This document shows, in pieces, positions 25,421 to 34,592 of a DNA stretch of 64,000 nucleotides. The position numbers were made by a program, and so were the translations under genes. Under the pieces are notes generated by a model. That model ran no database searches and was not told the DNA's origin. It was given only the letters and a program-made list of their open reading frames with translations. The stretch's first letter is position 1; each line of letters starts with the position of its first letter. Source of the DNA: Gemmatimonadota bacterium (GTDB lineage Bacteria; Gemmatimonadota; Gemmatimonadetes; Gemmatimonadales; Gemmatimonadaceae); assembly GCA_014192065.1 (NCBI GenBank), contig BJHH01000003.1, positions 47,835-111,834 of the forward strand, read 5' to 3'.

Positions 25421-25840
25421 ATGTTCTATCGAACTCTGATCGTAATTCTGCTCCTGGACGCCTTCGTCCTCATGGCCGCCGTGCTGCTGCAGGCTGGCAA
25501 AGGCGGTGGACTCGCTGCGAGCTTCGGCGGCGCATCGGCCGGCGACCAGGTGTTCGGCGCACGCCAAACCGGCAATCTGCTCACCAAGGTCACTTGGTGG
25601 GCGGCAGGTATCTTCATTGGCTTGGCCTTCATCCTTCAGCTCGCTTCGTCGCGCAGCAGCGGGCCGACTTCGGTGCTCGATCAGTCGTTCGCTCCGGCGC
25701 CAACGAAGGCGGCGCCCGCACCGTCCAGCGACCCGAGTGCGGCGCCCACTGTCCCGCTTCAGGCTCTCCCGGCCGCTGGCGACGCCAAGCAGCCTGACGG
25801 GACGAAGAAGCAGCCGGATCCCGCGACGAAGCAGCCGTAG
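25421..25840 (+). CDS. secG: Preprotein translocase subunit SecG
   Basis: Inner-membrane component of the SecYEG channel. It has 139 residues with two transmembrane segments (about 5-24 and 55-74). The conserved loop LLQAGKGGGLAASFGG, typical of SecG, lies between them. The C-terminal 65 residues are a hydrophilic Ala/Pro/Lys/Gln tail ending in KKQPDPATKQP; this makes it longer than E. coli SecG (110). Location after tpiA is a common arrangement. Confidence 0.92.
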   Translation: MFYRTLIVILLLDAFVLMAAVLLQAGKGGGLAASFGGASAGDQVFGARQTGNLLTKVTWWAAGIFIGLAFILQLASSRSSGPTSVLDQSFAPAPTKAAPAPSSDPSAAPTVPLQALPAAGDAKQPDGTKKQPDPATKQP

Positions 25841-25853
25841 CACCAGCGACGCA

Positions 25854-26975
25854 GTGAGCCTACTTCGCTCGAATCCAGGGTTCCTCCTCCTCGAGGATGG
25901 AACCCTGTTTCGTGGACAGATCGATCACGCGGCTGACCTTCCGGCTGTGGCCGAGGTCGTGTTCACGACGAATATGAGCGGGTACCAAGAAGTCTTCACG
26001 GATCCCTCGTACCGCGGCCAGATCGTCGTGATGACGTCGCCGATGATCGGCAACTACGGCACGAACGACGAAGACCCTGAGTCCGTGAAGCCTCAGGTGT
26101 CAGGTGTGATTGTTCGTGAGCTGTCGACAACGTTTTCGAACTGGCGGGCCGGCGGTGCATTAGCCGCGTACCTGAAAGCCGCGAACATCCCCGTACTTCG
26201 TGATGTGGATACGCGTCGCCTGACCCGTCACTTGCGGACGGTCGGAGTGATGCGGGGCGTCATTGGTGTGGGGGCAATCCCGAACGCCGAAGCCAAGGCG
26301 GTGCTCGATGCCTGCCCGTCCATGGTCGGATTGGACCTCGCGACCATGGTGTCTACTGACAGGTCGTACATCTGGGGCGACGCGGCGGCCAAGCGGCACA
26401 TCGTGGCCTATGACTACGGAATCAAGCACAACATCCTGCGGTTGTTCGCAGAGCGCGGTTGCCGAACGACCGTCGTCCCGTCGAAGACATCCGCCGCCGA
26501 TGTGCTTTCCCTGAAGCCGGACGGAGTCTTTCTTTCGAACGGACCGGGGGACCCTGAGGCTGTGACATACGCGCCGGTCGCCGTGCGGGAAATCGCCTCC
26601 GAGGGTGTACCGGTGTTCGGGATTTGCCTCGGCCACCAGATCCTGGGGCTCACCTTTGGTGGCAAGACCTACAAGCTCCCGTACGGACACCGCGGCGGAA
26701 ATCACCCCGTCAAAGACCTGGCCACCGGGAAGGTCCTAATTACCTCCCAAAACCATGGTTTCGCGGTGCAGGGAACCGAGTCCGGAATCGCTGGGGCGCC
26801 CGATCTCCAAGTCACGAACGTGAACCTCAATGACGGCTCGATCGAGGGATTCCGGCACAGGACATTGCCCGTATCCGGGGTCCAATACCACCCCGAAGCG
26901 GCTCCCGGCCCGCACGACGCTCAGGGCCTGTTTGATGACTTTATGGCGGCCATTGCCCGCGGCTCTGGCGCTTGA
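25854..26975 (+). CDS. carA: Carbamoyl-phosphate synthase, small (glutaminase) subunit
   Basis: Supplies ammonia from glutamine to the large subunit for carbamoyl phosphate, feeding pyrimidine and arginine synthesis. It has 373 residues. The N-terminal CPSase small-chain domain starts LLLEDGTLFRGQ. The class I amidotransferase domain has FGICLGHQILGL (nucleophile Cys258) and YHPEAAPGPHD (His346, Glu348). The start is GTG 25854 in a 13-nt gap after secG; open sequence further upstream in this frame overlaps secG and is not conserved. carB is not in this window. The stop codon lies inside the -35 box of the next promoter. Confidence 0.93.
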   Translation: MSLLRSNPGFLLLEDGTLFRGQIDHAADLPAVAEVVFTTNMSGYQEVFTDPSYRGQIVVMTSPMIGNYGTNDEDPESVKPQVSGVIVRELSTTFSNWRAGGALAAYLKAANIPVLRDVDTRRLTRHLRTVGVMRGVIGVGAIPNAEAKAVLDACPSMVGLDLATMVSTDRSYIWGDAAAKRHIVAYDYGIKHNILRLFAERGCRTTVVPSKTSAADVLSLKPDGVFLSNGPGDPEAVTYAPVAVREIASEGVPVFGICLGHQILGLTFGGKTYKLPYGHRGGNHPVKDLATGKVLITSQNHGFAVQGTESGIAGAPDLQVTNVNLNDGSIEGFRHRTLPVSGVQYHPEAAPGPHDAQGLFDDFMAAIARGSGA

Positions 26976-27001
26976 CACCTGCCCACCTGGCGACCTAAAC
27001 T
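26972..27001 (+). promoter_or_regulatory. Promoter for the HU/IHF gene
   Basis: TTGACA (26972-26977) is a perfect -35 hexamer; after an 18-base spacer comes TAAACT (26996-27001), four of six to consensus. The carA stop TGA (26973-26975) is inside the -35 box. The leader to ATG 27070 would be about 60 nt and contains GAGG six bases before the start. Confidence 0.65.
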
Positions 27002-27069
27002 CTAGGTACTTAGCAGTTTAGCTGACTCCAGCAGGTTGTTGTTTCAGTCGCCACCAGTTGAGGCAATCG

Positions 27070-27390
27070 ATGACCAAGGCAGATCTTGTCGAACAGGTTA
27101 CGGACGCAATAGCGCAGACTTCGGGGCCCATGATCTCGAAGAAAGACTGCGCTCGCGTCGTCGATTCGTTCCTGGATGCGATCAAGGATGCGCTCAAGGA
27201 ACAGAAAAACATCGAAGTGCGTGGTTTCGGCACGTTCAAGATCCGCAACCGAAAGACTAGAATGGCGCGGAATCCACGTACGGGAGCTCCAGTGGAAGTG
27301 AGCGCTCGCCCGGTGCCCGTGTTCAAGCCGTCGAAGGAGCTTCGTGCGCTGGTTTCTGAGATCGACGTGTCGGAACTCGCCGACGCGTAA
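27070..27390 (+). CDS. HU/IHF-family DNA-binding protein
   Basis: Nucleoid-associated protein that bends DNA as a dimer. It has 106 residues: the N-terminal helices MTKADLVEQVTDAIA, the beta-saddle core IEVRGFGTFKIRNRK, and the arm RMARNPRTGAPVEVSARPVPVFKPSKELR, with the arm-tip RNPxTG motif and its Pro. The C-terminal tail of about a dozen residues (VSEIDVSELADA) is longer than in E. coli HU. HU versus IHF subtype cannot be settled from the sequence alone. ATG 27070 follows GAGG with six-base spacing and a near-consensus promoter. Confidence 0.93.
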   Translation: MTKADLVEQVTDAIAQTSGPMISKKDCARVVDSFLDAIKDALKEQKNIEVRGFGTFKIRNRKTRMARNPRTGAPVEVSARPVPVFKPSKELRALVSEIDVSELADA

Positions 27391-27410
27391 CGAGATACCT
27401 CGGGTACATC

Positions 27411-27441
27411 GGGCTCCGCACACCTGTCGGTGGCGGGGCCC
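27411..27441 (+). terminator. Hairpin after the HU/IHF gene
   Basis: GGGCTCCGC pairs with GCGGGGCCC (one wobble), and CACC with GGTG inside it, around a TGTC loop. The tail GTGCTAGTTTA is only weakly T-rich. It lies 20 nt after the HU/IHF stop and 52 nt before moaD, so it could be a terminator or part of the moaD leader. Confidence 0.5.
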
Positions 27442-27493
27442 GTGCTAGTTTAGGGGAACGTCCGTCCTATCGGTCCACCAGCACCACCACTGC

Positions 27494-27733
27494 GTGCAGC
27501 TCAACGTCCTGCTCTTCGCTTCATACGCCGAAGTTATTGGTGCACATGCCGTTGCGGTCTCCGTGCCGGATACGGCTACCGTTGGCGATGTCGTCGCCGC
27601 AGTCCGCGCACTGGTTCCCGACAGCGAGCTGCCACCAGCGCTCGTCGCGGTGAACCAGGTCTACGCGCAGCCAAGCCAACTCGTGTGCGAAGGCGACGAG
27701 GTCGCGATCATCCCGCCCGTAGCCGGCGGATGA
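27494..27733 (+). CDS. moaD: Molybdopterin synthase small subunit MoaD
   Basis: Ubiquitin-like sulfur carrier that donates sulfur for molybdopterin. It has 79 residues, including LNVLLFASYAEVIG at the start, EGDEVAIIPPVAGG at the end and the essential C-terminal Gly-Gly. The start is GTG 27494. The stop overlaps the ATG of moaE (ATGA), matching the fact that MoaD and MoaE form one enzyme. Confidence 0.94.
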   Translation: MQLNVLLFASYAEVIGAHAVAVSVPDTATVGDVVAAVRALVPDSELPPALVAVNQVYAQPSQLVCEGDEVAIIPPVAGG

Positions 27734-28176
27734 GTCGCGCCGCGGTCGTAGAACGGCCGATCGACGTCGCCGCACTGCAGTCCGAAGTCTCCTCGTCGGA
27801 TGCTGGTGCGGTGACACTTTTTATTGGAATCGTGCGCGACACGAACGCGGGCCGGGCCGTGTTGGGGATCGAATATTCTGCATATTCGGGAATGGCCGCT
27901 CGTGAACTCGACGCGATTCTGCTCGAAGCGACAGCGGCGTTTGCCGGTGTGGCGCTTGCCGTGGAGCATCGAGTCGGCACGCTCGCCATCGGTGACGCGA
28001 GCGTCGTCATCGCAGCGGCGCATGCGCATCGCGCGCCAGCCCTCGATGCCTGCCGATACGTGGTCGAGCAACTCAAGCAGCGGGTTCCGATCTGGAAGCG
28101 CGAGTTGTATGTCGACGGCTCCCGAGACTGGGTGCACGCCCGAACGGATGGCGTCGTTAGCGAGTCCGCGCGATGA
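27730..28176 (+). CDS. moaE: Molybdopterin synthase catalytic subunit MoaE
   Basis: Large subunit of molybdopterin synthase, converting cyclic pyranopterin monophosphate to molybdopterin with sulfur from MoaD. It has 148 residues. GAVTLFIGIVRDTNAGR, LEYSAYSGMA-like IEYSAYSGMAAREL, VEHRVGTLAIGD and the C-terminal VPIWKRELYVDGS, with the conserved Lys, are present. ATG 27730 is coupled to moaD by ATGA; an earlier in-frame start at 27685 falls inside moaD. Coupled again to moaA by ATGA. Confidence 0.95.
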   Translation: MSRAAVVERPIDVAALQSEVSSSDAGAVTLFIGIVRDTNAGRAVLGIEYSAYSGMAARELDAILLEATAAFAGVALAVEHRVGTLAIGDASVVIAAAHAHRAPALDACRYVVEQLKQRVPIWKRELYVDGSRDWVHARTDGVVSESAR

Positions 28177-29207
28177 CGACCGATCACACGGCCGTTCGTA
28201 TCGCGGCACCGGAAGGCATCGCGGCGCCAGCGTTGCGCGATCAGTTTGGGCGGTCGATTGAGTATCTCCGGATTTCGGTGACCGATCGCTGCAACTTTCG
28301 TTGCGTGTATTGCATGCCGTTGGAGGGGCTCGACTGGCTTCCGAAGAGCGACATCCTGAGCTACGAGGAGATCGCGGACGTGGTACGGCAACTCGCACCG
28401 TTGGGGTTGCGACGGCTGCGCATTACTGGTGGCGAACCGACGATCCGTCCGCAGCTCGACACGCTCATCGGCATGCTCAAGGCCGTGCCAGGCGTCGATG
28501 ACATCGCGCTCTCCACCAACGGCGTGAAGCTGCCGGCGATGGCGTCGTTGCTTGCGGGCGCGGGGTTGGATCGCGTCAACCTCAGCGCGGACTCTCTCAG
28601 GCCGGACCGCATCAAGGCCATCGCCCGTCGCGACCTAGGCTTCGATCCGGTCGCCGCGTTGAAGGCGGCCGTTGCCGCCGGCCTTGACCCGGTGAAGTTC
28701 AACGTCGTGGTGATGCGCGGCATCAACGACGACGAGATTGGCGACTTTGCGCGATTGACCCTCGAGCACGCCGTGCATGTGCGCTTCATCGAATTGATGC
28801 CAGTCGGTGAGATGGCAGGGCTGACGTGGGACCACGTCGTGCCGAGCGACGAAGTGTTGTCGCGGGCCTCCGAGACCATTGGTGCGCTGGATCCGTCGGA
28901 TGGACCACGACTGGGGAATGGCCCGGCGACGTACTACCGGGCCGCGGGGGCACCGGGAACGATCGGGGTCATCACGCCGATGTCGCACACCTATTGTGGC
29001 ACCTGCAACCGTGTGCGGCTCACCGCCGATGGTCGGCTGCGGACCTGCCTCTACGGCGACCACGAGGTGAACCTCCGTGACCCGCTGCGTGCCGGCGCCT
29101 CGCTGGTGCCGCTCTTCGTTCAGGCCCTCGCCAACAAGCCCAAAGAGCATCAGCTCCTGCAGATGCAGGTGGGCGGACTGAAGGCGCTCTCGCAGGTCGG
29201 TGGGTAG
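28173..29207 (+). CDS. moaA: GTP 3',8-cyclase (radical SAM) MoaA
   Basis: First step of molybdenum cofactor synthesis, a radical-SAM rearrangement of GTP. It has 344 residues. The N-terminal 4Fe-4S site is C40-x3-C44-x2-C47 in DRCNFRCVYCMP. The second cluster uses C275-x2-C278-x13-C292. The protein ends in SQVGG, the C-terminal Gly-Gly needed for catalysis in this family. moaC, the partner enzyme, is not in the window. Order moaD-moaE-moaA with four-base overlaps indicates one operon. Confidence 0.96.
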   Translation: MTTDHTAVRIAAPEGIAAPALRDQFGRSIEYLRISVTDRCNFRCVYCMPLEGLDWLPKSDILSYEEIADVVRQLAPLGLRRLRITGGEPTIRPQLDTLIGMLKAVPGVDDIALSTNGVKLPAMASLLAGAGLDRVNLSADSLRPDRIKAIARRDLGFDPVAALKAAVAAGLDPVKFNVVVMRGINDDEIGDFARLTLEHAVHVRFIELMPVGEMAGLTWDHVVPSDEVLSRASETIGALDPSDGPRLGNGPATYYRAAGAPGTIGVITPMSHTYCGTCNRVRLTADGRLRTCLYGDHEVNLRDPLRAGASLVPLFVQALANKPKEHQLLQMQVGGLKALSQVGG

Positions 29208-29295
29208 GTCGGGTCTCGCTCCGTCCGGCCCCGCGTTGGCGTTGAGACGCCACACGTTGTTGAGAACCGTAGCGCCCGTCGTTTCATTATCTTGA

Positions 29296-30261
<966 letters not shown>

Positions 30262-30272
30262 GCGAGCTCGCG

Positions 30273-30308
30273 GCATCCGGTGCGCCGAGCTCTCGGCGCA
30301 CCGGATGC
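30273..30308. terminator. Bidirectional hairpin between mdh and dcd
   Basis: A perfect 16-bp inverted repeat (30273-30288 with 30293-30308) around a GCTC loop. It lies between the convergent mdh and dcd stop codons; its right arm ends on the first base of the dcd stop triplet. There is no long T-tract on either side, but position and stem strength fit a shared terminator. Confidence 0.7.
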
Positions 30309-30856
30309 TAGATCTTTGGCAGCGTCACCCCACGCTGGCCCTGATACTTGCCCTTCTTGTCCTTGTAGCTCGTCATGGGCGGCTCGCCCTCGAAGAAGAG
30401 CACCTGCGCGATACCCTCGTTGGCGTAGATTTTGGCGGGCAGGGGGGTCGTGTTCGAAATTTCGAGCGTCACGTGGCCTTCCCACTCCGGTTCAAACGGC
30501 GTCACGTTCGTGATGATTCCGCACCGGGCGTACGTACTCTTGCCCACGGTGATGGTGACCACATTGCGCGGAATCCTGAAGTACTCGACGCTCCGAGCCA
30601 GCGCGAATGAGTTGGGCGGCACGATACACACATCGCCCGTGAACTCGACAAACGATTTCGGATCAAAGTTTTTCGGATCGATCACGGAACTCAGTACGTT
30701 CGTGAAAATCTTGAACTCCGAAGCGACGCGCATGTCGTAGCCGAATGAGCTCACGCCGTACGAGACGACGCCCTCGCGCTGCTGTGAGCTTTCGAATGGC
30801 TCGATCATCCCGAGCTTCGCCTGTTCAATGATCCAGCGGTCATTCTTGATGGACAT
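30308..30856 (-). CDS. dcd: dCTP deaminase
   Basis: Converts dCTP to dUTP, the main route to dTMP in many bacteria. It has 182 residues, E. coli Dcd-like. It begins [27 protein letters not shown] and [29 protein letters not shown]-type sequence (quoted in part: [18 protein letters not shown]) hold the conserved Ser/Arg/Glu of the active site. ATG 30856 is chosen; a longer frame starting TTG at 30907 adds a Pro-rich leader that looks untranslated. The start has a C-rich, Shine-Dalgarno-free leader opposite the G-run motif at 30862-30885. Confidence 0.94.
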   Translation of the reverse strand: MSIKNDRWIIEQAKLGMIEPFESSQQREGVVSYGVSSFGYDMRVASEFKIFTNVLSSVIDPKNFDPKSFVEFTGDVCIVPPNSFALARSVEYFRIPRNVVTITVGKSTYARCGIITNVTPFEPEWEGHVTLEISNTTPLPAKIYANEGIAQVLFFEGEPPMTSYKDKKGKYQGQRGVTLPKI

Positions 30857-30861
30857 GCGCA

Positions 30862-30885
30862 GGGGGGGAGGGTGAGGGAAGGGGG
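30862..30885 (+). other. Putative G-quadruplex motif upstream of dcd
   Basis: Four guanine runs of 7, 3, 3 and 5 bases (30862-30868, 30870-30872, 30876-30878, 30881-30885) are separated by loops A, TGA and AA. This satisfies the G3+N1-7 rule. The G-rich strand is the template strand of dcd and ends six bases before its start codon; the nuo promoter lies about 40 bases to the right. Confidence 0.6.
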
Positions 30886-30926
30886 AAAGATACGGCGGTG
30901 AGCGCAAAAGGTCTTGGGCCCAAGCG

Positions 30927-30956
30927 TTGACACTAGTTCGCCCCGCTCAATACTTT
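30927..30956 (+). promoter_or_regulatory. Promoter of the nuo operon
   Basis: TTGACA (30927-30932) is a perfect -35 box. The -10 is either AATACT (30949-30954, 16-base spacer) or TACTTT (30951-30956, 18-base spacer). A transcript would begin near 30961 and give a leader of about 38 nt to nuoA, without Shine-Dalgarno sequence. Confidence 0.55.
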
Positions 30957-30998
30957 AAGTGTCGCTTGTGAACTCTTTCACGAGCCCGCATCTAACGA

Positions 30999-31403
30999 AT
31001 GGACCGAACTTACCTCCCCATCCTCTTCCTCGCCGGGTTCGTAGTCGTGAACGCGGTGGGAATCCTTGGCCTCTCGCACTTTACCGTGCGCTCACGGCCG
31101 ACGCCCGAGAAGCAGACTCCGTATGAGTCTGGCATCACGCCGCTTGGCGATGCTCGCGAGCGGTTCAGCGTCAAGTTCTACATGGTCGCGATGCTCTTCA
31201 TTGTATTCGACATCGAAACCGTTTTCATGATTCCGTGGGGCGCCTACTACCGGCAGCTCTCGTGCGCCGTCCCTCTGGTGGCGGGCGCCTGTCCGGCCGG
31301 GCAGCTGTCGTTCTTCGGCCTCGCGGAGATGGTGGTCTTCATGGTGATCCTTCTGGTCGGGTATGTCTACGTTTGGAAAAAGGGGGCGCTTCAGTGGGAT
31401 TGA
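30999..31403 (+). CDS. nuoA: NADH-quinone oxidoreductase subunit A
   Basis: Membrane subunit of complex I near the quinone-binding cavity. It has 134 residues and three transmembrane helices (about 5-27, 62-86, 104-126). The conserved [23 protein letters not shown] loop (cited in part: PYESG, RFSVKFY) and [11 protein letters not shown] are present. First gene of a complete nuoA-N operon. The ATG lacks a Shine-Dalgarno sequence. Confidence 0.95.
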   Translation: MDRTYLPILFLAGFVVVNAVGILGLSHFTVRSRPTPEKQTPYESGITPLGDARERFSVKFYMVAMLFIVFDIETVFMIPWGAYYRQLSCAVPLVAGACPAGQLSFFGLAEMVVFMVILLVGYVYVWKKGALQWD

Positions 31404-32038
31404 GCGGCGCAGACTTCGCCGGCCACGGCGACGCAACCACCATGGTCGAGATGGACGCCCGTCCAGGCGAATCATGGGTCACCACGAAACTCGATTTTCT
31501 CGTCAACTGGGGCCGTGCCAACTCGCTCTGGCCGATGCCGTTTGGCACCGCGTGCTGCGCGATTGAGTTCATGGCCAGCGCGGCAAGCAAATTCGATCTC
31601 GCCCGTTTCGGCATGGAACGTATGGCATTCTCGCCGCGCCAGAGTGACGTGCTCATCTGTGCTGGCCGGGTCCCGTACAAACTCGCGCCAATTATCCGTC
31701 GCATCTGGCAACAGATGCCACAGCCCAAATGGGCCATTTCGATGGGCGCCTGCGCGTCCACCGGTGGCATGTTCGACAACTACGCCGTCGTGCAAGGCAT
31801 CGACACGATCATTCCGGTTGACGTGTACGTCCCCGGTTGCCCGCCGCGCCCCGAAGGCCTCATCTACGGCATCATGATGCTGCAGAAGAAGATCATGAAC
31901 GAGCGCAACGCCGATCCGCGGCTGCGCGACGAAATGCAGCCTGATCCGACGAGCAAGCTCTACATCCCGGCGTCACGCATCGACGAACTCGCCGAACCGT
32001 TCGGTAACTCTGTGCATCAGACGCGGTCCGCACCGTGA
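31394..32038 (+). CDS. nuoB: NADH-quinone oxidoreductase subunit B
   Basis: Peripheral subunit carrying the terminal 4Fe-4S cluster N2 that passes electrons to quinone. Cluster ligands are the adjacent C54-C55 in [10 protein letters not shown]120 in GACASTGG and C149 in [13 protein letters not shown] 31394 overlaps nuoA by ten bases and gives 214 residues; TTG 31400 (overlapping the nuoA stop as TTGA) and ATG 31442 are alternatives, all upstream of conserved sequence. Confidence 0.93.
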   Translation: MGLSGADFAGHGDATTMVEMDARPGESWVTTKLDFLVNWGRANSLWPMPFGTACCAIEFMASAASKFDLARFGMERMAFSPRQSDVLICAGRVPYKLAPIIRRIWQQMPQPKWAISMGACASTGGMFDNYAVVQGIDTIIPVDVYVPGCPPRPEGLIYGIMMLQKKIMNERNADPRLRDEMQPDPTSKLYIPASRIDELAEPFGNSVHQTRSAP

Positions 32039-32739
32039 GTGCCGTGTCTCAACCGTTTGCGATTGTCTACCCTGGCTGGGACAGCGACGCGACGCCCGCG
32101 ACCCCGAGAAATGTTCCGGTGAGCGGTGGCGAGCAGAGCCCGGCGGCGGCCGCGGTACAGGCGCAGTTCCCGGGCGCTGTCGTTCGCACCGTGGTCTCGC
32201 GTGGCGAAACGTCACTGATCGTCAACGCGACAGAGATCCACGCCATGATCGCGTGGCTCAAGGACGATCCGACGCAAAGCTACGAATATCTTTCCGATAT
32301 CACGGCGGTCGAGCACCGCGACCTCGCGTTGGCCATTGAAGTCGTCTGGCATCTGCGCTCGCTGCGCTTCCGCCGCTTCATTCGCCTGAAGGTCCTGATC
32401 CCGAAGGGAGAGACACTCAGCGTGCCGAGCGTGTGGGATCTATACAAGGCCGCGGACTGGCTCGAGCGCGAGTGCTATGACATGTTCGGTATCACGTTCA
32501 CCGGGCATCCCGACCTGCGGCGCATTCTGCTGTGGGAGAACTACAAGGAAGGATTCCCGCTCCGGAAAGATTTCCCTTTGCGCGGCCGGTTCAGCCGGTC
32601 CGAGCAGCTCAAGAACGCGCTCGCGGCGAACCCCGAGGCGCGCTATTCCATGGAAGAACTGTCCATTGCGGACGCGTTCGAAGAGCTGCCGCTCGACATG
32701 CGCCGCCGGATCGCCTCCGGCCCGAAGACGGGCGAATAG
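32035..32739 (+). CDS. nuoC: NADH-quinone oxidoreductase subunit C
   Basis: Peripheral-arm subunit bridging B and D. It has 234 residues, with an N-terminal extension of about 40. The 30-kDa-subunit signature [19 protein letters not shown] is followed by [19 protein letters not shown]. It is separate from nuoD, unlike the fused nuoCD of E. coli. The start is GTG 32035, overlapping the nuoB stop as GTGA. Confidence 0.94.
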   Translation: MSAVSQPFAIVYPGWDSDATPATPRNVPVSGGEQSPAAAAVQAQFPGAVVRTVVSRGETSLIVNATEIHAMIAWLKDDPTQSYEYLSDITAVEHRDLALAIEVVWHLRSLRFRRFIRLKVLIPKGETLSVPSVWDLYKAADWLERECYDMFGITFTGHPDLRRILLWENYKEGFPLRKDFPLRGRFSRSEQLKNALAANPEARYSMEELSIADAFEELPLDMRRRIASGPKTGE

Positions 32740-32740
32740 G

Positions 32741-34048
32741 ATGGGCAAGCGAACGGTCGAGGTGGAACTTTCCACCACGGGGATGGGACTCGACGGCAAG
32801 CCGCAACGCGTCCCGCTCTTCGTTGGTGGCGATCCGGCGGGACTGGCCGTCGCCGCGCCGCCCGCGATGGAGCCGGAGCTCGAAGGTGAGCATATGCTCA
32901 TCAACATCGGACCTCAGCACCCCGCCACACACGGTGTGCTGCGCCTCGTGCTGGAGATGGATGGCGAAACGATCGTCCGCTGCATCCCGCACGTCGGATA
33001 TTTGCACTGCGGGTTCGAAAAGATCGGCGAGTATCGCCAGTACAACCAGATTATCCCGTGGACCGATCGAGAGGATTACCTCAACTCCATCGGTAACAAC
33101 GTGGCCTTCGCGCTCGGTGCGGAGCGCCTGTTCGGCATCGACATCACCCCGCGGTGCACGGTCCTCCGCGTTATTGCGGCTGAACTGTCGCGCATCGCAT
33201 CGCACCTCGTCTGGATGGGCACGACCTGCATCGACATCGGCGCGTTCACGCCGTTCCTCTGGGGGTTCCAGGAACGCGAGAACGTGTACAACCTGCTCGA
33301 AGGCTGGGTCGGCGCGCGCCTCACCACGAGCGCGACGCGAGTCGGCGGTATGGCGGCAGATATTCCCGACAATTGGCTCGAGGGCCTGCAGGGTTTCATT
33401 CGGACCTTCCCGAAGACGATCGACGAGTGCGAGCGGATGCTCACGAAGAACGCCATCTGGGTCGGCCGGACCGTCGGACTTGGCGTGATGGCGCCCGACG
33501 AAGCGATCAACCACGGGCTCTCGGGTCCGCTCCTGCGCGCTTCGGGTGTGGCCTACGACGTGCGCAAGGATTTTCCGTACCTCGACTACGAGACGTACGA
33601 CTTCGACGTGCCGGTCGGTACGGCCGGCGACGTCTACGACCGGTTCCTCGTACGTGTGGAAGAAATGCGGCAGTCCGTGCGCATCCTCGACCAAGCGGTC
33701 AAGCGCCTGCCGGACGGTCCGATCAACATTGACGATCCGCGGGTGATTCTCCCGCCCAAGCACAAGGCAACGAACGAGATGGAATCGATGATCCATCACT
33801 TCAAGAACGTGATGGAAGGTCCTCGCCCGCCGATCGGCGAGTGCTATGTGGCTGTCGAGAGTCCCAAGGGCGAGAAGGGCTACTACATGGTTTCAGACGG
33901 AACGTCGAAGCCGTCGCGCTGGCGCATTCGCCCGCCGAGTTTTGTGAATCTCTCGGCGATTCCGAAGATGGTTGAGGGGCATCTCCTGTCCGACGTGATC
34001 GCGATCAACGCGTCGATCGACATTGTCATGGGAGAGATCGACCGATGA
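32741..34048 (+). CDS. nuoD: NADH-quinone oxidoreductase subunit D
   Basis: 49-kDa-type subunit that forms the quinone pocket with NuoB. It has 435 residues. The N-terminal quinone-site loop reads INIGPQHPATHGVLR, followed by HVGYLHCGFEKIGE and, at the end, LSAIPKMVEGHLLSDVIAI; the C-terminus IDIVMGEIDR is typical. ATG 32741 is one base after the nuoC stop and adds about 50 residues before the conserved start; in-frame open sequence further upstream lies inside nuoC. Confidence 0.95.
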   Translation: MGKRTVEVELSTTGMGLDGKPQRVPLFVGGDPAGLAVAAPPAMEPELEGEHMLINIGPQHPATHGVLRLVLEMDGETIVRCIPHVGYLHCGFEKIGEYRQYNQIIPWTDREDYLNSIGNNVAFALGAERLFGIDITPRCTVLRVIAAELSRIASHLVWMGTTCIDIGAFTPFLWGFQERENVYNLLEGWVGARLTTSATRVGGMAADIPDNWLEGLQGFIRTFPKTIDECERMLTKNAIWVGRTVGLGVMAPDEAINHGLSGPLLRASGVAYDVRKDFPYLDYETYDFDVPVGTAGDVYDRFLVRVEEMRQSVRILDQAVKRLPDGPINIDDPRVILPPKHKATNEMESMIHHFKNVMEGPRPPIGECYVAVESPKGEKGYYMVSDGTSKPSRWRIRPPSFVNLSAIPKMVEGHLLSDVIAINASIDIVMGEIDR

Positions 34049-34091
34049 TCGCTCAGTCGCTCGCCGCATCACTCTCCGCTGAGCTCATCGC

Positions 34092-34592
34092 ATGAGTGCA
34101 CACGAGACTGTCCCGTATACACCGGTCTTCGTTGGCAAGCGGAAACTGGACCTCGACGCGATCCTGCTTCGATACCCGACCAAACAGGCCGCGCTGCTCC
34201 CAGCGCTCTGGATTGTGCAGGAGGCACGCGGCTGGGTGAGCGAAGCGGGGGTGACCGAAGTCGCTGCCGCGCTCGAACTCAGTGCGGCGTACGTCAAGGG
34301 CGTGCTCACGTTTTACACCATGTATCACCAGCACCCGGTCGGGAAATACTTCATCCAGGTGTGCACCACGTCGCCCTGTCTCTGTGCGGGCGCCGACAAA
34401 GTCGCCGAGGCGTTTCTGCGGCACACCGGCTGCAACGAACTCGGGGTCACGTCGCCAGATGGCAAGTATACGGTGATCGAAGTTGAGTGCCTCGGCGCCT
34501 GCGGGTTCGCGACGCCGGTGCAAATCAATGCTGACACGGTCGAGAACGTTACCGCCGATACGGTTCCGCAGATCCTGGCAGGGCTTAAGTAA
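34092..34592 (+). CDS. nuoE: NADH-quinone oxidoreductase subunit E
   Basis: 24-kDa-type subunit with the 2Fe-2S cluster N1a. It has 166 residues, a thioredoxin-like fold. Cluster ligands appear as C-x4-C (CTTSPC) and C-x3-C (CLGAC). GVLTFYTMYHQHPVGKY precedes them, as in other NuoE proteins. There is a 43-nt gap after nuoD, the widest in the operon, and a one-base overlap (TAATG) with nuoF. Confidence 0.95.
   Translation: MSAHETVPYTPVFVGKRKLDLDAILLRYPTKQAALLPALWIVQEARGWVSEAGVTEVAAALELSAAYVKGVLTFYTMYHQHPVGKYFIQVCTTSPCLCAGADKVAEAFLRHTGCNELGVTSPDGKYTVIEVECLGACGFATPVQINADTVENVTADTVPQILAGLK

Noticed and set aside
27391-27493. Molybdenum-cofactor riboswitch upstream of moaD
   Set aside because: Only one hairpin is visible, close to the HU/IHF stop; I could not find the multi-helix architecture expected of a Moco riboswitch.
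29260-29290. Promoter for mdh (TTGAGA ... CATTAT)
   Set aside because: The spacer is 19 bases and both boxes are only partial matches; not strong enough to list as a feature.
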